Of a stretch of 41,691 nt of DNA, positions 15,683 through 22,379 are shown piece by piece; position 1 is the first letter of the stretch; each line of letters opens with the position of its first letter. The notes under the pieces were generated by a model. It had not been told where the DNA came from. It saw nothing but the letters and a program-made list of their open reading frames with translations, and ran no database searches. The position numbers were made by a program, and so were the translations under genes. Source of the stretch: a virus. The stretch covers positions 1 through 41,691 of the IMG/VR virus record IMGVR_UViG_3300022200_000111; one strand, written 5' to 3'.

Positions 15683-16096
15683 ATGAAAAATTTGCCAAAA
15701 ATTGATGTGCGTAAATTAGCACCACGAACGATTTTATATCGGTTCGAGACTAAGCAGCATTATTTTCACGACAAGATACATAAGGTGATTGACCACGAGG
15801 ATTGGTTCCGCTATGAGAAGGGTCTGAAAACAGTCGAGTTTACTGAGTATGAATATATCGGTAAGATAGAACCAAAGTTTATCGGTGCGGCCACACATCT
15901 GGCAGCTCTCAAAGAGGTCAAGCTTATCAATGATCCGGAGAGTGTTGTCTATCTCTTTCGGAATACCGTGACTAATGATTTTGATGAGTTGAACATCCTT
16001 AATGATTTGACAGCGGTGTTTACCGAAGCTGAAGCAATTTGTGTCAAAGATGAATACGATTTGTATTGGTACAAGAAAAGAAACGGTATCGAATAG
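15683..16096 (+). CDS. Hypothetical protein upstream of tmRNA
   Basis: 137 residues, not recognised: MKNLPKIDVRKLAPRTILYR start, no membrane segment. AGAGATATGTT precedes the ATG. Its leader (ATCATTTGAA, then a purine run, then ATAT-TTATG) is nearly the same as that of the gene after the tmRNA. The stop lies at the start of the tmRNA acceptor piece. Confidence 0.7.
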   Translation: MKNLPKIDVRKLAPRTILYRFETKQHYFHDKIHKVIDHEDWFRYEKGLKTVEFTEYEYIGKIEPKFIGAATHLAALKEVKLINDPESVVYLFRNTVTNDFDELNILNDLTAVFTEAEAICVKDEYDLYWYKKRNGIE

Positions 16097-16099
16097 AAT

Positions 16100-16183
16100 T
16101 GCGGTGAAAGCCGTAGTATGCACTCGTTTGAAGACGAGCAAAAGTATTTCTGGACGCGGGGGCAGTACCCGCCGTCTCCACCA
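16100..16183 (+). ncRNA. ssrA: tmRNA acceptor piece (permuted ssrA, 3' part)
   Basis: Ends GCGGG-GGCAGTA-CCCGC (T-arm, 16156-16172), CGTCTCC (16173-16179), A, CCA. CGTCTCC pairs over 7 bp with GGGGACG of the coding piece at 16320-16326. Upstream hairpin CTCGT-TTGAAG-ACGAG (16122-16138). The gene order acceptor, then coding, is that of the circularly permuted two-piece tmRNA of alphaproteobacteria. The 5' boundary is approximate. Confidence 0.85.
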
Positions 16184-16319
16184 TGAACATATAGCTGAAG
16201 TAGGTACTCGGGCTGCATAATGGGCAGCAGAGATTAACTGAGGCGTATCACCTATGATACGAGGGTTTTTAGGATAACGTGATGGCCTAGTTTGCGTTAT
16301 CAGTCTATATGTTCTTGCT
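16184..16319 (+). other. tmRNA intervening segment
   Basis: Lies between the mature CCA end and the mature 5' end and should be removed. GAACATATAG (16185-16194) and CTATATGTTC (16305-16314) are perfectly complementary, extending the acceptor stem in the precursor. Inside are hairpins CGTATCA-CCTA-TGATACG and GATAACG/CGTTATC. Confidence 0.75.
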
Positions 16320-16505
16320 GGGGACGAAATAGGATCGACAGGATACGAGTAGGTAAATCTGAGAGTGCCGGGTGAAGCCCGTCATAGGTTCAAAAATAGT
16401 AAATGCAAACACACCTGCATACAATGAGGGCTTTGCTCTAGCAGCATAAGTCTTCGGGGTTCCCGTGGTTCCTTGCAACAGAATACCACGGACTAATCAT
16501 TTGAA
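16320..16505 (+). ncRNA. ssrA: tmRNA coding piece (permuted ssrA, 5' part)
   Basis: Begins GGGGACGAAATAGGATCGAC, the typical tmRNA 5' end with its short D-like loop, then a GCCGGG/GCCCG pseudoknot-like stretch, the tag frame, and a terminal hairpin CCGTGGT/ACCACGG (16465-16494). With the acceptor piece it rescues ribosomes stalled on broken mRNAs and tags the products for proteolysis. The 3' end is not defined. Confidence 0.85.
16405..16449 (+). other. tmRNA proteolysis-tag reading frame
   Basis: GCA resume codon followed by codons for ANTPAYNEGFALAA and TAA. The C-terminal ALAA is the ClpXP-type degron expected for a tmRNA tag. Confidence 0.88.
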
Positions 16506-16515
16506 GGGATATATT

Positions 16516-17022
16516 ATGTTCGGATTATTCGAAAATAAAAAAGAAATTGAGCATATTGCATCGGTAGACCGAGCCAACAAAATCGTTGAGGCTTTGGAGG
16601 ATTATTGTTGTTATGATAATTGCTACTTACCTATCCTGCATGAACATTCGATCTGGCCCGATATTGATACTGGTGTGAAGTGGTATTATATTAGAAACAT
16701 TAGCGGTGAAGTCGTTGAGATGTTTGAGACTCGGAAAGAATGTGATGATTTCGTCAGAGGTCCAGATGAAGCTGCCAAAGTTGAATATGCCGAGAAACTT
16801 CTTATGTGGAAAAATACCGTAATAGGCCGAGTGGAAATATTCCGCGACACAGCTTCTGGATATTCGACAGAAGAATTGGCGCAAGTCGTCCGCTTGAAAA
16901 ACAGCATACGGTCGTCACATGCTGGCACTATTACTCGTATTGCAAATTTTATTGAAGACAGTTCAATGCAAGACGAGCTTGATGTTATTGACGCACTATA
17001 CAATGAAAGATGTCTTGACTAA
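16516..17022 (+). CDS. Hypothetical protein downstream of tmRNA
   Basis: 168 residues beginning MFGLFENKKEIEHIASVDRA, helical and acidic, not recognised. The start has GAAGGG eight bases upstream; the longer frame from 16465 would cross the tmRNA 3' hairpin. Ends a few bases before tRNA-Pro. Confidence 0.7.
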   Translation: MFGLFENKKEIEHIASVDRANKIVEALEDYCCYDNCYLPILHEHSIWPDIDTGVKWYYIRNISGEVVEMFETRKECDDFVRGPDEAAKVEYAEKLLMWKNTVIGRVEIFRDTASGYSTEELAQVVRLKNSIRSSHAGTITRIANFIEDSSMQDELDVIDALYNERCLD

Positions 17023-17030
17023 TAGTTCAA

Positions 17031-17105
17031 CAGGGTGTAGCTCAGAGGCAGAGTGCTTGGTTTGGAACCAAGAAGCCGGGATTTCAAAATTCCCCATCCT
17101 GACCA
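17031..17105 (+). tRNA. tRNA-Pro(UGG)
   Basis: Acceptor CAGGGTG/CATCCTG, anticodon arm CTTGG-TTTGGAA-CCAAG, CCA encoded. Confidence 0.94.
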
Positions 17106-17122
17106 ATAACCTTATGGACGAC

Positions 17123-17260
17123 AGAGACAGGGGCGCGTCCCGGATGTCTCTTGGTAAGCGATCATATCTAGCCCTATACTCTCCGGTTCGCGACTGGTAT
17201 TAGGAGTGGTATGTTTCCGGCCCGCGACGACAGTGGGTGCCGTAAGGATTATACTTTCAA
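17123..17260 (+). ncRNA. Structured spacer RNA after tRNA-Pro
   Basis: AGAGACA/TGTCTCT (17123-17151) encloses a GC-rich GGG/CCC stem; CCGGT-TCGCG-ACTGG forms a second hairpin near 17182-17196. No ORF in 17106-17278. Function unknown. Confidence 0.4.
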
Positions 17261-17278
17261 CCGATAAAGGATTTTATT

Positions 17279-17497
17279 ATGGAATATTTGATTGGTGCAT
17301 ACCTGCTGTATTTCGCATACAGCGCATTTCTCACATCCTACTCGATTGTTGCAGATGGTCTTCAATATTGGGCTGTTCGCGGCACTAGAAAGCATCGCTC
17401 CATTTCATGGTGGAAGCTTGCTTATGCCTTGACAATAGGGCTGTTCGTGACCACACCAATTCATTGGAACTGGTCGGCCTATAAGGAAATGACATGA
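17279..17497 (+). CDS. Small membrane protein
   Basis: 72 residues with two hydrophobic segments (about 3-26 and 45-60) separated by a basic loop (RGTRKHRS). AAGGA precedes the ATG. Overlaps the next gene by four bases. Function unknown; holin-like topology is possible but not specific. Confidence 0.65.
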   Translation: MEYLIGAYLLYFAYSAFLTSYSIVADGLQYWAVRGTRKHRSISWWKLAYALTIGLFVTTPIHWNWSAYKEMT

Positions 17498-17691
17498 CTC
17501 ATAATGTTATCGTTACTGACAATCCTAGTGGTGGTGTTGATCTCGAACTTCGATGCATTAATGATGAGAAGTATGTCGATGCTAAACCAACAGGTATGGT
17601 CTGTGCCAAATGGGACGAAGGTACCTGTAAGTGTCGCATCGACGAACGAGCGGCCCGCCAAGCTCGCATAGATGCAAGGAAGTCCCCATGA
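17494..17691 (+). CDS. Small hypothetical protein with CxC motif
   Basis: 65 residues; C33 and the CKC pair near residues 45-47 could bind metal or be structural, and the C-terminus is Arg-rich (DERAARQARIDARKSP). Coupled to both neighbours by ATGA overlaps. Confidence 0.55.
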   Translation: MTHNVIVTDNPSGGVDLELRCINDEKYVDAKPTGMVCAKWDEGTCKCRIDERAARQARIDARKSP

Positions 17692-17996
17692 CCTTAGACG
17701 AACTTGTTGCCAAGATGCGACCATTCCACAATCACATTTGTATCGCCCATGATATGAAGCTGTGTCGTTTGGTAGGTATTGGTGAAGATGATATGGATTA
17801 TTATTATATCGTCCAGACTCTTGACACACCGATGCATAAGCATCAATGGTACAGTGCTGTTGGAGCTTGTGAGTCGATAAAGGGTTCATACGCTCGTTAC
17901 GATATTGTTGAGAGTATGTTCACCATTAACGGCCATGAGGCAACTCAAAACTTTTTGGTGATTCCACATGAGAAGAAATTAGCCTCCAAAACATAA
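17688..17996 (+). CDS. Hypothetical protein overlapping tRNA-Thr
   Basis: 102 residues, MTLDELVAKMRPFHNH start at the ATGA overlap, His- and Tyr-rich centre (DDMDYYYIVQTL), not recognised. The last 15 bases, including the stop, are also the first 15 bases of tRNA-Thr. Confidence 0.65.
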   Translation: MTLDELVAKMRPFHNHICIAHDMKLCRLVGIGEDDMDYYYIVQTLDTPMHKHQWYSAVGACESIKGSYARYDIVESMFTINGHEATQNFLVIPHEKKLASKT

Positions 17997-18056
17997 GTGG
18001 CGATGTACCGGTTTTGTAATCCGGAGAACTTGGTTCGATTCCGAGTGGGGGCACCA
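17982..18056 (+). tRNA. tRNA-Thr(UGU)
   Basis: Acceptor GCCTCCA/TGGGGGC, D-stem ACAT/ATGT, anticodon loop TTTGTAA, T-loop TTCGATT, CCA encoded. Position 8 is A instead of T. Its 5' end lies inside a coding sequence. Confidence 0.88.
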
Positions 18057-18064
18057 TTTAATAA

Positions 18065-18142
18065 GGGCAGGACTCTGGTAGGGAATCCGGCACGACCGGT
18101 GAACAATCGCAAACCCCGTGGGTTCAATTCCCATCCTGTCCA
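18065..18142 (+). tRNA. tRNA-like element, anticodon unclear
   Basis: Acceptor GGGCAGG/CCTGTCC and T-arm GTGGG-TTCAATT-CCCAT are canonical. The middle does not fold as a normal D plus anticodon arm: CTGG/CCGG could be a D-stem, or CCG-GCACGAC-CGG an anticodon arm reading ACG but with C33. CCA is not encoded (ACTA). Confidence 0.5.
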
Positions 18143-18168
18143 CTATTTTAACACGGAGACATTATATC

Positions 18169-18612
18169 ATGAGTAAATTCCCAACTAACGAAGAGCGACT
18201 AGCCCTTAGCGGCGCTCAGGAAATTCTGGATTTCGCAACTGAACAATTTGCATCTATGACCAAATTCAGTAACGATGGGATCGTATGCTCATACAACATT
18301 CCCAAGAAGTTTCTTGGAATTACTGTTGGGTGTGAGAATCAATGTATTGTTGGTCGCATGATTACACCATCAGAGCTGACGGCAATGAGTCATTATGTTC
18401 GATCTAGTACGTTTCCTATTAATAGGATTCCGGCCAGTGAACTACCGGTAAGGCTAAAAGATCATAGAGATTTGCTTAAATCGCTGCAACTGGTCCACGA
18501 CACCCATGATCATTGGGATGATCATGGTTTCATTGGATGGGATCAGCTAGCCAAGGTTGCTCACGGATATCACTTGTCAGACACAAAAATTCGTGCTAAA
18601 GGTGGTTTCTAA
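18169..18612 (+). CDS. Hypothetical protein
   Basis: 147 residues, not recognised. It has a His/Asp-rich segment VHDTHDHWDDHGFIGWDQ (about 112-129) that could bind metal. CGGAG precedes ATG 18169; the earlier ATG at 18118 lies inside the tRNA-like element. Ends eight bases before tRNA-His. Confidence 0.65.
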   Translation: MSKFPTNEERLALSGAQEILDFATEQFASMTKFSNDGIVCSYNIPKKFLGITVGCENQCIVGRMITPSELTAMSHYVRSSTFPINRIPASELPVRLKDHRDLLKSLQLVHDTHDHWDDHGFIGWDQLAKVAHGYHLSDTKIRAKGGF

Positions 18613-18620
18613 TTAATTAA

Positions 18621-18695
18621 GCCGGGTCAAGCATAAAGGTGATGCGCTTGATTGTGAATCAAGAGAAGGTGGCTCGATACCACGGCCCGGTACCA
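18621..18695 (+). tRNA. tRNA-His(GUG), alphaproteobacterial type
   Basis: CTTGA-TTGTGAA-TCAAG anticodon arm; acceptor GCCGGGT/GCCCGGT with G1.U72, discriminator A73, CCA encoded. The base before G1 is A, so the near-universal G-1 is not encoded. This combination is known from Caulobacter and relatives. Confidence 0.92.
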
Positions 18696-18715
18696 ACAAC
18701 AAAGGAGTATGACCA

Positions 18716-19186
18716 ATGACTGATCGAAACTTTGAAGCTGCCCGAGATGCTATTGCTGCATCAAGCGAAGAGTCTTCGATCTACATCGGATGCGACTCTC
18801 AACGATATAAGAGCAAGGAAGGGAAGCGTGTTGCCAAGTATGCGACCGTTATCATCCTGCATAATGACTCAAAGCATGGTGGACAAATCTTTCGAGAATT
18901 TGAAACCCATGCTGATTTCGGAAAGAAGACTGAATCAATTCATGTCCGACTGATGAAGGAAGTTGAGTTGAGTGTTAAGGCCGTCGAAGCTATCATTGAT
19001 GTTATTGGTGATCGTCATGTGGAAATTCATCTTGACATCAACCCCAACGTAATGTATGCTTCCAGTTCAGTAGTTAATGCTGCTATTGGTTACGTACGAG
19101 GGACAACTGGTTACGAGCCAATGGTCAAGCCGGATGCATGGGCTGCCACTCACTGTGGCGATCATGTCGTCCGAAACATGAATTGA
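18716..19186 (+). CDS. DUF458/YkuK-like putative RNase H-fold nuclease
   Basis: 156 residues. SSIYIGCDSQRYK (about 20-32) with D27 resembles the first strand of the DUF458 RNase H-like family. VEIHLDINPN (D106) and KPDAWAATHCGDHV supply further acidic and His residues. The family is predicted to cut nucleic acid but is poorly studied. AAAGGAG ribosome site. A role in host or tRNA processing is conjecture. Confidence 0.7.
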   Translation: MTDRNFEAARDAIAASSEESSIYIGCDSQRYKSKEGKRVAKYATVIILHNDSKHGGQIFREFETHADFGKKTESIHVRLMKEVELSVKAVEAIIDVIGDRHVEIHLDINPNVMYASSSVVNAAIGYVRGTTGYEPMVKPDAWAATHCGDHVVRNMN

Positions 19187-19193
19187 GGTTATT

Positions 19194-19448
19194 ATGAATT
19201 ACTCTAGCTATCCTAAACGGACGTTTTGTGACGTTCTCGCAGAAATTCGTAAATGTCACAAAACGTCCAACTATAGTTACATGCCGGGACTGGTAGAAGA
19301 ACTTCAAACTATTGGTAATCGGATGGAAGCCCATCTTGATCAGAAGAGAGAATATTTTGAGTTGCGGGATGAATGCCGGAAACTTCGGAAGAAGCTTAAA
19401 GGCCTGAAATCCAAACTCTCGGATTCAACAGATGATAAGGATACGTGA
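19194..19448 (+). CDS. Small coiled-coil phage protein
   Basis: 84 residues; RTFCDVLAEIRKCHKTSNYSY followed by a charged coiled coil (RDECRKLRKKLKGLKSKL). The N-terminal pattern is common in T4-like phage hypothetical proteins. GAGG site; follows the nuclease-like gene by seven bases. Confidence 0.65.
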   Translation: MNYSSYPKRTFCDVLAEIRKCHKTSNYSYMPGLVEELQTIGNRMEAHLDQKREYFELRDECRKLRKKLKGLKSKLSDSTDDKDT

Positions 19449-19449
19449 T

Positions 19450-19782
19450 ATGCCAATGCGACTTTTGAGAGAAGATTCTGAAGGCATCTATATCCAGTGT
19501 GAGGGTAATAAATACCGTCCCTGTGATAATGTGTCAGGCCTGTCCCATGCTTGCAATACCGGTGATCCGGGTCTGGTTGCGGGAGAGAAGGTTAATTCCA
19601 ATCCTGCATGGGGTGGTGGTTCTCAGTGCCTCAAGCTTATAACATCGGAGGGTAATTTTTATTGGGCCTCTGAGTATAGGCTTGAACAGCAACGAGCTTC
19701 TGCCGCAATGGCCCGAGTTCCTAGTCCGGAACTAGATGCCCTGTTCGGTCGAATTCGAACCGTGAAGGTAGTCGGTAGCTGA
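19450..19782 (+). CDS. Hypothetical protein
   Basis: 110 residues with six Cys/Gly-rich turns (CNTGDPG, PAWGGGSQC), not recognised. The start at 19450 follows AAGGATACGTGAT and lies just after the upstream TGA; an in-frame ATG at 19432 overlaps the previous gene. Confidence 0.6.
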   Translation: MPMRLLREDSEGIYIQCEGNKYRPCDNVSGLSHACNTGDPGLVAGEKVNSNPAWGGGSQCLKLITSEGNFYWASEYRLEQQRASAAMARVPSPELDALFGRIRTVKVVGS

Positions 19783-19836
19783 TATCCGCCAAGAGTGGAT
19801 CGATTAAGTATAAAGGACATATGTAGGATAATGTTA

Positions 19837-20232
19837 ATGGACGTCGAAATCGCTAGATTAATCATCGAAGAACATGGGGTTCAACTGAGAGCAATCAAAT
19901 TGCATCAGGTAGGGTCTTCATGGTCTTGCGATCCTCCACCAAATCCTGTGACAGATGTGGACTTTCTCATGTTGGTTCCTGATAGGTCTGACGTAACGGG
20001 CACAAAACTACACGATCTAGGATATGTCTTAGATGACGGTAATGTTCATTATGATCCAAGTGAGGGTGAGTTTAATTCTTGGAGACGAGGAAAACTTAAT
20101 CTTATCCTAACCGATTGTGAAGAATTTTATGAAAGTTTCATGTTAGCATCAAGGGTGGCCAAGAAATTGAACCTGCTTAACAAGAAAGATCGAATTGATC
20201 TTTTTCAAGCAATCCTTTATGGTAACAGTTAA
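19837..20232 (+). CDS. Nucleotidyltransferase-fold-like protein
   Basis: 131 residues. VGSSWSCDPPPNPVTDVDFLM (about 24-44) has the GS...DxD arrangement of the polymerase-beta nucleotidyltransferase fold, with acidic residues D39 and D41. It may be a minimal transferase, possibly an antitoxin-like or tRNA-modifying one. TAGGA is nine bases upstream of ATG 19837; ATG 19831 and GTG 19795 are alternatives. Followed by tRNA-Cys. Confidence 0.55.
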   Translation: MDVEIARLIIEEHGVQLRAIKLHQVGSSWSCDPPPNPVTDVDFLMLVPDRSDVTGTKLHDLGYVLDDGNVHYDPSEGEFNSWRRGKLNLILTDCEEFYESFMLASRVAKKLNLLNKKDRIDLFQAILYGNS

Positions 20233-20248
20233 ATAATTTGATGACCAA

Positions 20249-20322
20249 GAGCCGTTGGTAAAATGGTAATACGTGGCCCTGCAAAGGCTGAGTTGTTGGT
20301 TCAATTCCGACACGGTTCTCCA
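20249..20322 (+). tRNA. tRNA-Cys(GCA)
   Basis: Acceptor GAGCCGT/ACGGTTC, loop CTGCAAA, discriminator T73 as expected for Cys, CCA encoded. Confidence 0.93.
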
Positions 20323-20333
20323 TCAAATAAGTC

Positions 20334-20364
20334 TTGACATCATAAAAACGAAAGAGTATGATGT
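20334..20364 (+). promoter_or_regulatory. Strong early-type promoter for orphan RNA
   Basis: TTGACA (20334-20339), 17 bp, TATGAT (20357-20362). ACATCATA (20337-20344) and TATGATGT (20357-20364) form a perfect inverted repeat over the promoter elements, possibly an operator. Confidence 0.75.
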
Positions 20365-20368
20365 TGAG

Positions 20369-20740
20369 GTAGATCACAAATATCGGGGGCGGGAAGGTTT
20401 CTCGCATGTCGATATTACATTGAGTATAGTGCTAGGGGTTACCTTAACAAGGTGTAGTTTTTGAGAAATTACGGTCCCGAACATTATACTTAATACTAAA
20501 ATTGTGTACGGATACATACCGTAGTGATCACGGGCAGAAGTTAAGCATTTGAATCAGCGCGAATTCTCGATAGTTGACAGAAGTTTAACCGCGAACAAGT
20601 AAGTGTTGAGGCTTCACGCACCTCCCGTACACATAACGCATACGCATACGCAAGCAAGCAAATAGTGAGCAGCCGATAGAGGCAGTAGGTTATATCATCG
20701 AGATGATATTTTTGGGTGCAAATCCCTCCCTTGCGAATTT
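20369..20740 (+). ncRNA. Orphan structured non-coding RNA region
   Basis: No gene in about 450 bases behind a good promoter. TGTGTACGG (20503-20511) pairs with CCGTACACA (20625-20633), enclosing TACGG-ATACATA-CCGTA and CGCG...CGCG stems. Earlier, ACCTT-AAC-AAGGT; later, ATATCAT-CGAG-ATGATAT (20692-20709) and a T-loop-like GGG-TGCAAAT-CCC with CGCAAG/CTTGCG ends. Could be one or several RNAs. Confidence 0.5.
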
Positions 20741-20774
20741 ATAGTATCTAAGAAATAGTACTAAACTAAAACAT

Positions 20775-20814
20775 ACGGGTTGGGGGAGGAACACCCGTGT
20801 CACAAGTTCCTCCC
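20775..20814 (+). promoter_or_regulatory. H-type pseudoknot in leader of wHTH gene
   Basis: ACGGGT (20775-20780) pairs with ACCCGT (20793-20798) and GGGAGGAAC (20784-20792) with GTTCCTCCC (20806-20814). The order and loops (3, 0 and 7 bases) fit a classic H-type pseudoknot. It ends 14 bases before the GGAG site. Confidence 0.6.
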
Positions 20815-20839
20815 ATATAATTTAATAATGGAGTTTATT

Positions 20840-21040
20840 ATGGCACCACAAAACGCCCAAGTCCTAGACATCATGGAGAAGTTCGGTTCGATCACTCCCC
20901 GAGTTGCAGTAGGATATGGCATTTATCGTCTGGCCGCACGTATTCACAACCTTCGGGATGCTGGGTATCAGATTGCGACGGATCGTCTTGAGGCGTCCAG
21001 TGGTGGACGCTATGCCAAATACTCTCTGTTGACCTCGTAA
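20840..21040 (+). CDS. Winged-HTH phage protein
   Basis: 66 residues. QNAQVLDIMEKFGSITPRVA followed by YGIYRLAARIHNLRDAGYQI and a beta-wing (SSGGRYAKYSL) is the common phage helix-turn-helix domain of this type, probably DNA-binding. GGAG eight bases before ATG 20840 decides the start. The leader pseudoknot suggests control of translation. Confidence 0.75.
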   Translation: MAPQNAQVLDIMEKFGSITPRVAVGYGIYRLAARIHNLRDAGYQIATDRLEASSGGRYAKYSLLTS

Positions 21041-21183
21041 TGATAGAAAAGTTTATATTTGGAGCGATGATTACGGTAGCGACTATCTCCGGTATGTTTA
21101 TCGTCTATCTATGGATGACTATACCGGCAGATGCCTTCAACAGCTATAATGAAAGTAGGTATGAACAATGCCCATCAAGGTGA
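21040..21183 (+). CDS. Small single-pass membrane protein
   Basis: 47 residues with one hydrophobic segment (about 5-29). The start overlaps the previous stop (TAATG) and its end overlaps the next gene by 16 bases. Unknown function. Confidence 0.5.
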   Translation: MIEKFIFGAMITVATISGMFIVYLWMTIPADAFNSYNESRYEQCPSR

Positions 21184-21578
21184 GAGATAAGTGGATTACA
21201 ATCAAAGATTGTCGGGATGCTCCCGATGAATATTTTATCTTTGGGGACAATCTTGAGCGATGGGGTAAAGGTGGTCAGGCAATCATTCGTGACGAACCTA
21301 ATGCCATAGGTATCCCAACCAAGAAGTCTCCGAGTGAATATTTCACTGACGAAGATAGTGTCTATGATAATATCGTACCGGACCTTAAGAAAATTGTTCT
21401 ATTACTCGATGCTGGTAAGACAGTATGGTTCCCCAAGGATGGTATCGGTACCGGACTGGCCAAATTGAAAGAAACAGCACCTCAGCTATATGACAGTCTG
21501 TATTTTCTTATCGATTTGTGTTTCCATAATCATGGTGATGTCGAGGAATGGCAGCCAGTCTATGAAGTTTTAAAATAA
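21168..21578 (+). CDS. DUF7831-like hypothetical phage protein
   Basis: 136 residues; EYFIFGDNLERWGKGGQAII and NAIGIPTKKSPSEYF match a widespread phage protein family with FGDNL-x-R-x-G-x-GGQA. It recalls macro-domain-like nucleotide-binding loops, but the role is unknown. Start lies within the membrane protein gene, with AGTAGG upstream. Confidence 0.65.
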   Translation: MPIKVRDKWITIKDCRDAPDEYFIFGDNLERWGKGGQAIIRDEPNAIGIPTKKSPSEYFTDEDSVYDNIVPDLKKIVLLLDAGKTVWFPKDGIGTGLAKLKETAPQLYDSLYFLIDLCFHNHGDVEEWQPVYEVLK

Positions 21579-21583
21579 GGATG

Positions 21584-21591
21584 TATAAGTA
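21584..21591 (+). promoter_or_regulatory. Late-type octamer before tRNA-Gly
   Basis: TATAAGTA only eight bases before the tRNA 5' end, so the transcript could start at about the mature 5' end. Confidence 0.45.
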
Positions 21592-21598
21592 AAGACAT

Positions 21599-21669
21599 GC
21601 AGGTGTAGCTTAATGGTAGAGCAACTTCCTTCCAAGTAGAAGACGAGGGTTCGATTCCCTTCACCCGCT
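21599..21669 (+). tRNA. tRNA-Gly(UCC)
   Basis: Acceptor GCAGGTG/CACCCGC (one A.C), loop CTTCCAA, T-arm GAGGG-TTCGATT-CCCTT. Anticodon stem has three pairs. CCA is not encoded. Confidence 0.78.
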
Positions 21670-21674
21670 CATAG

Positions 21675-21748
21675 AGAGCATTAGAAGTATAGGTAGTTCC
21701 AATGGGTAAACCTACGGATACTTCTAATGCTCTACACAATTTATAAGG
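21675..21748 (+). repeat. Partial copy of homing-endonuclease leader hairpin
   Basis: AGAGCATTAGAAGTAT (21675-21690) and its perfect 16-bp complement (21718-21733) enclose a loop almost the same as at 26155-26181. It continues with ACACAATTTATAAG, the second to sixth codons of the GIY-YIG gene at 26191, then diverges. Stem bases differ from the other copy with compensating changes. Confidence 0.75.
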
Positions 21749-21820
21749 TTCCTACACTGCCACGATGCGAAGCCAGTAGGATTAAATTAATCGGATGCGT
21801 TCAGCCTTATAACATAACAT

Positions 21821-21858
21821 GCCCTCGTGGTGAAATTGTAAAAGTCGCTTCCGTATAA
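21821..21858 (+). pseudogene. Possible tRNA 5'-half remnant
   Basis: GCCCTCGTGGTGAAATTGTA resembles the acceptor and D-arm of a class II (Leu-like) tRNA. No matching CGAGGGC 3' half follows; the HNH gene begins instead. Confidence 0.35.
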
Positions 21859-21889
21859 GTACCTATGTAACCCAATTACGGAGCATAGG
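21849..21889 (+). promoter_or_regulatory. Late octamer and two alternative SD-masking hairpins before HNH gene
   Basis: TATAAGTA (21854-21861). TTCCGTA (21849-21855) can pair with TACGGAG (21877-21883), or CCTATG (21862-21867) with CATAGG (21884-21889). Each would hide a possible SD (GGAG or TAGGA) before ATG 21891. Confidence 0.6.
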
Positions 21890-21890
21890 A

Positions 21891-22379
21891 ATGACACACA
21901 GGAAAGAAGTTCTTGAAGAGGCTGCGAAAATATCCAAATCATTCTCTGATATAGCAAGGCATTTGGGTAGAAAGCCGGTTGGTGGTACTATCAGCAATAT
22001 CAGCAGAGCATGTAAAAGACTTGGAATTGATACCAGCCATTTTATGGGACAGGGCCATAACAAAGGGAAGGTTGCCCAGAATAAGAAAAGACCTGACCAA
22101 ATTTTGGTACTCGACGATTCTAAACTACCTCCAAGGTCAAAGCGAGTGCAGTTAAAATACGCATTGCTTGAAATTGGCATTGAATATAAGTGTGATGTGT
22201 GCGAACTAACCGAATGGAATGGTGAAGAACTCACATTAGACATTGATCACATCAATGGTAAGTATTGGGATAGTAGGCGAGAGAATTTAAGATTCATTTG
22301 TCCTAACTGTCACAGACAGACTCCGACATGGGGGCGTGGTGGAATGGCAGACACATCAGCTTTAGGTGCTGACGCTTAA
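21891..22379 (+). CDS. HNH homing endonuclease
   Basis: 162 residues. The N-terminal part (EEAAKISKSFSDIARHLG) is HTH-like. The C-terminal HNH nuclease has CDVC (about 103-106), LDIDHINGKYWDSRRENLRFICPNCH with the DH pair and a second Cys pair, typical of I-HmuI/T4-like free-standing enzymes. The final ~16 residues (GRGGMADTSALGADA) are read from the first 50 bases of tRNA-Leu, so the gene has come to lie hard against, and into, the tRNA. Late-type leader as for the two GIY-YIG genes. Confidence 0.88.
   Translation: MTHRKEVLEEAAKISKSFSDIARHLGRKPVGGTISNISRACKRLGIDTSHFMGQGHNKGKVAQNKKRPDQILVLDDSKLPPRSKRVQLKYALLEIGIEYKCDVCELTEWNGEELTLDIDHINGKYWDSRRENLRFICPNCHRQTPTWGRGGMADTSALGADA

Noticed and set aside
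16236-16266. Intrinsic terminator (hairpin plus TTTTT) before the tmRNA coding piece
   Set aside because: Termination here would separate the two tmRNA pieces; the hairpin is better read as part of the removed intervening segment.
20503-20633. Possible 5S rRNA (GAAGTTAAGC motif within a 9-bp terminal helix)
   Set aside because: Spacing from the terminal helix to the motif is about 15 bases too short, helix II cannot form, and the 3' part does not match 5S helices IV and V.
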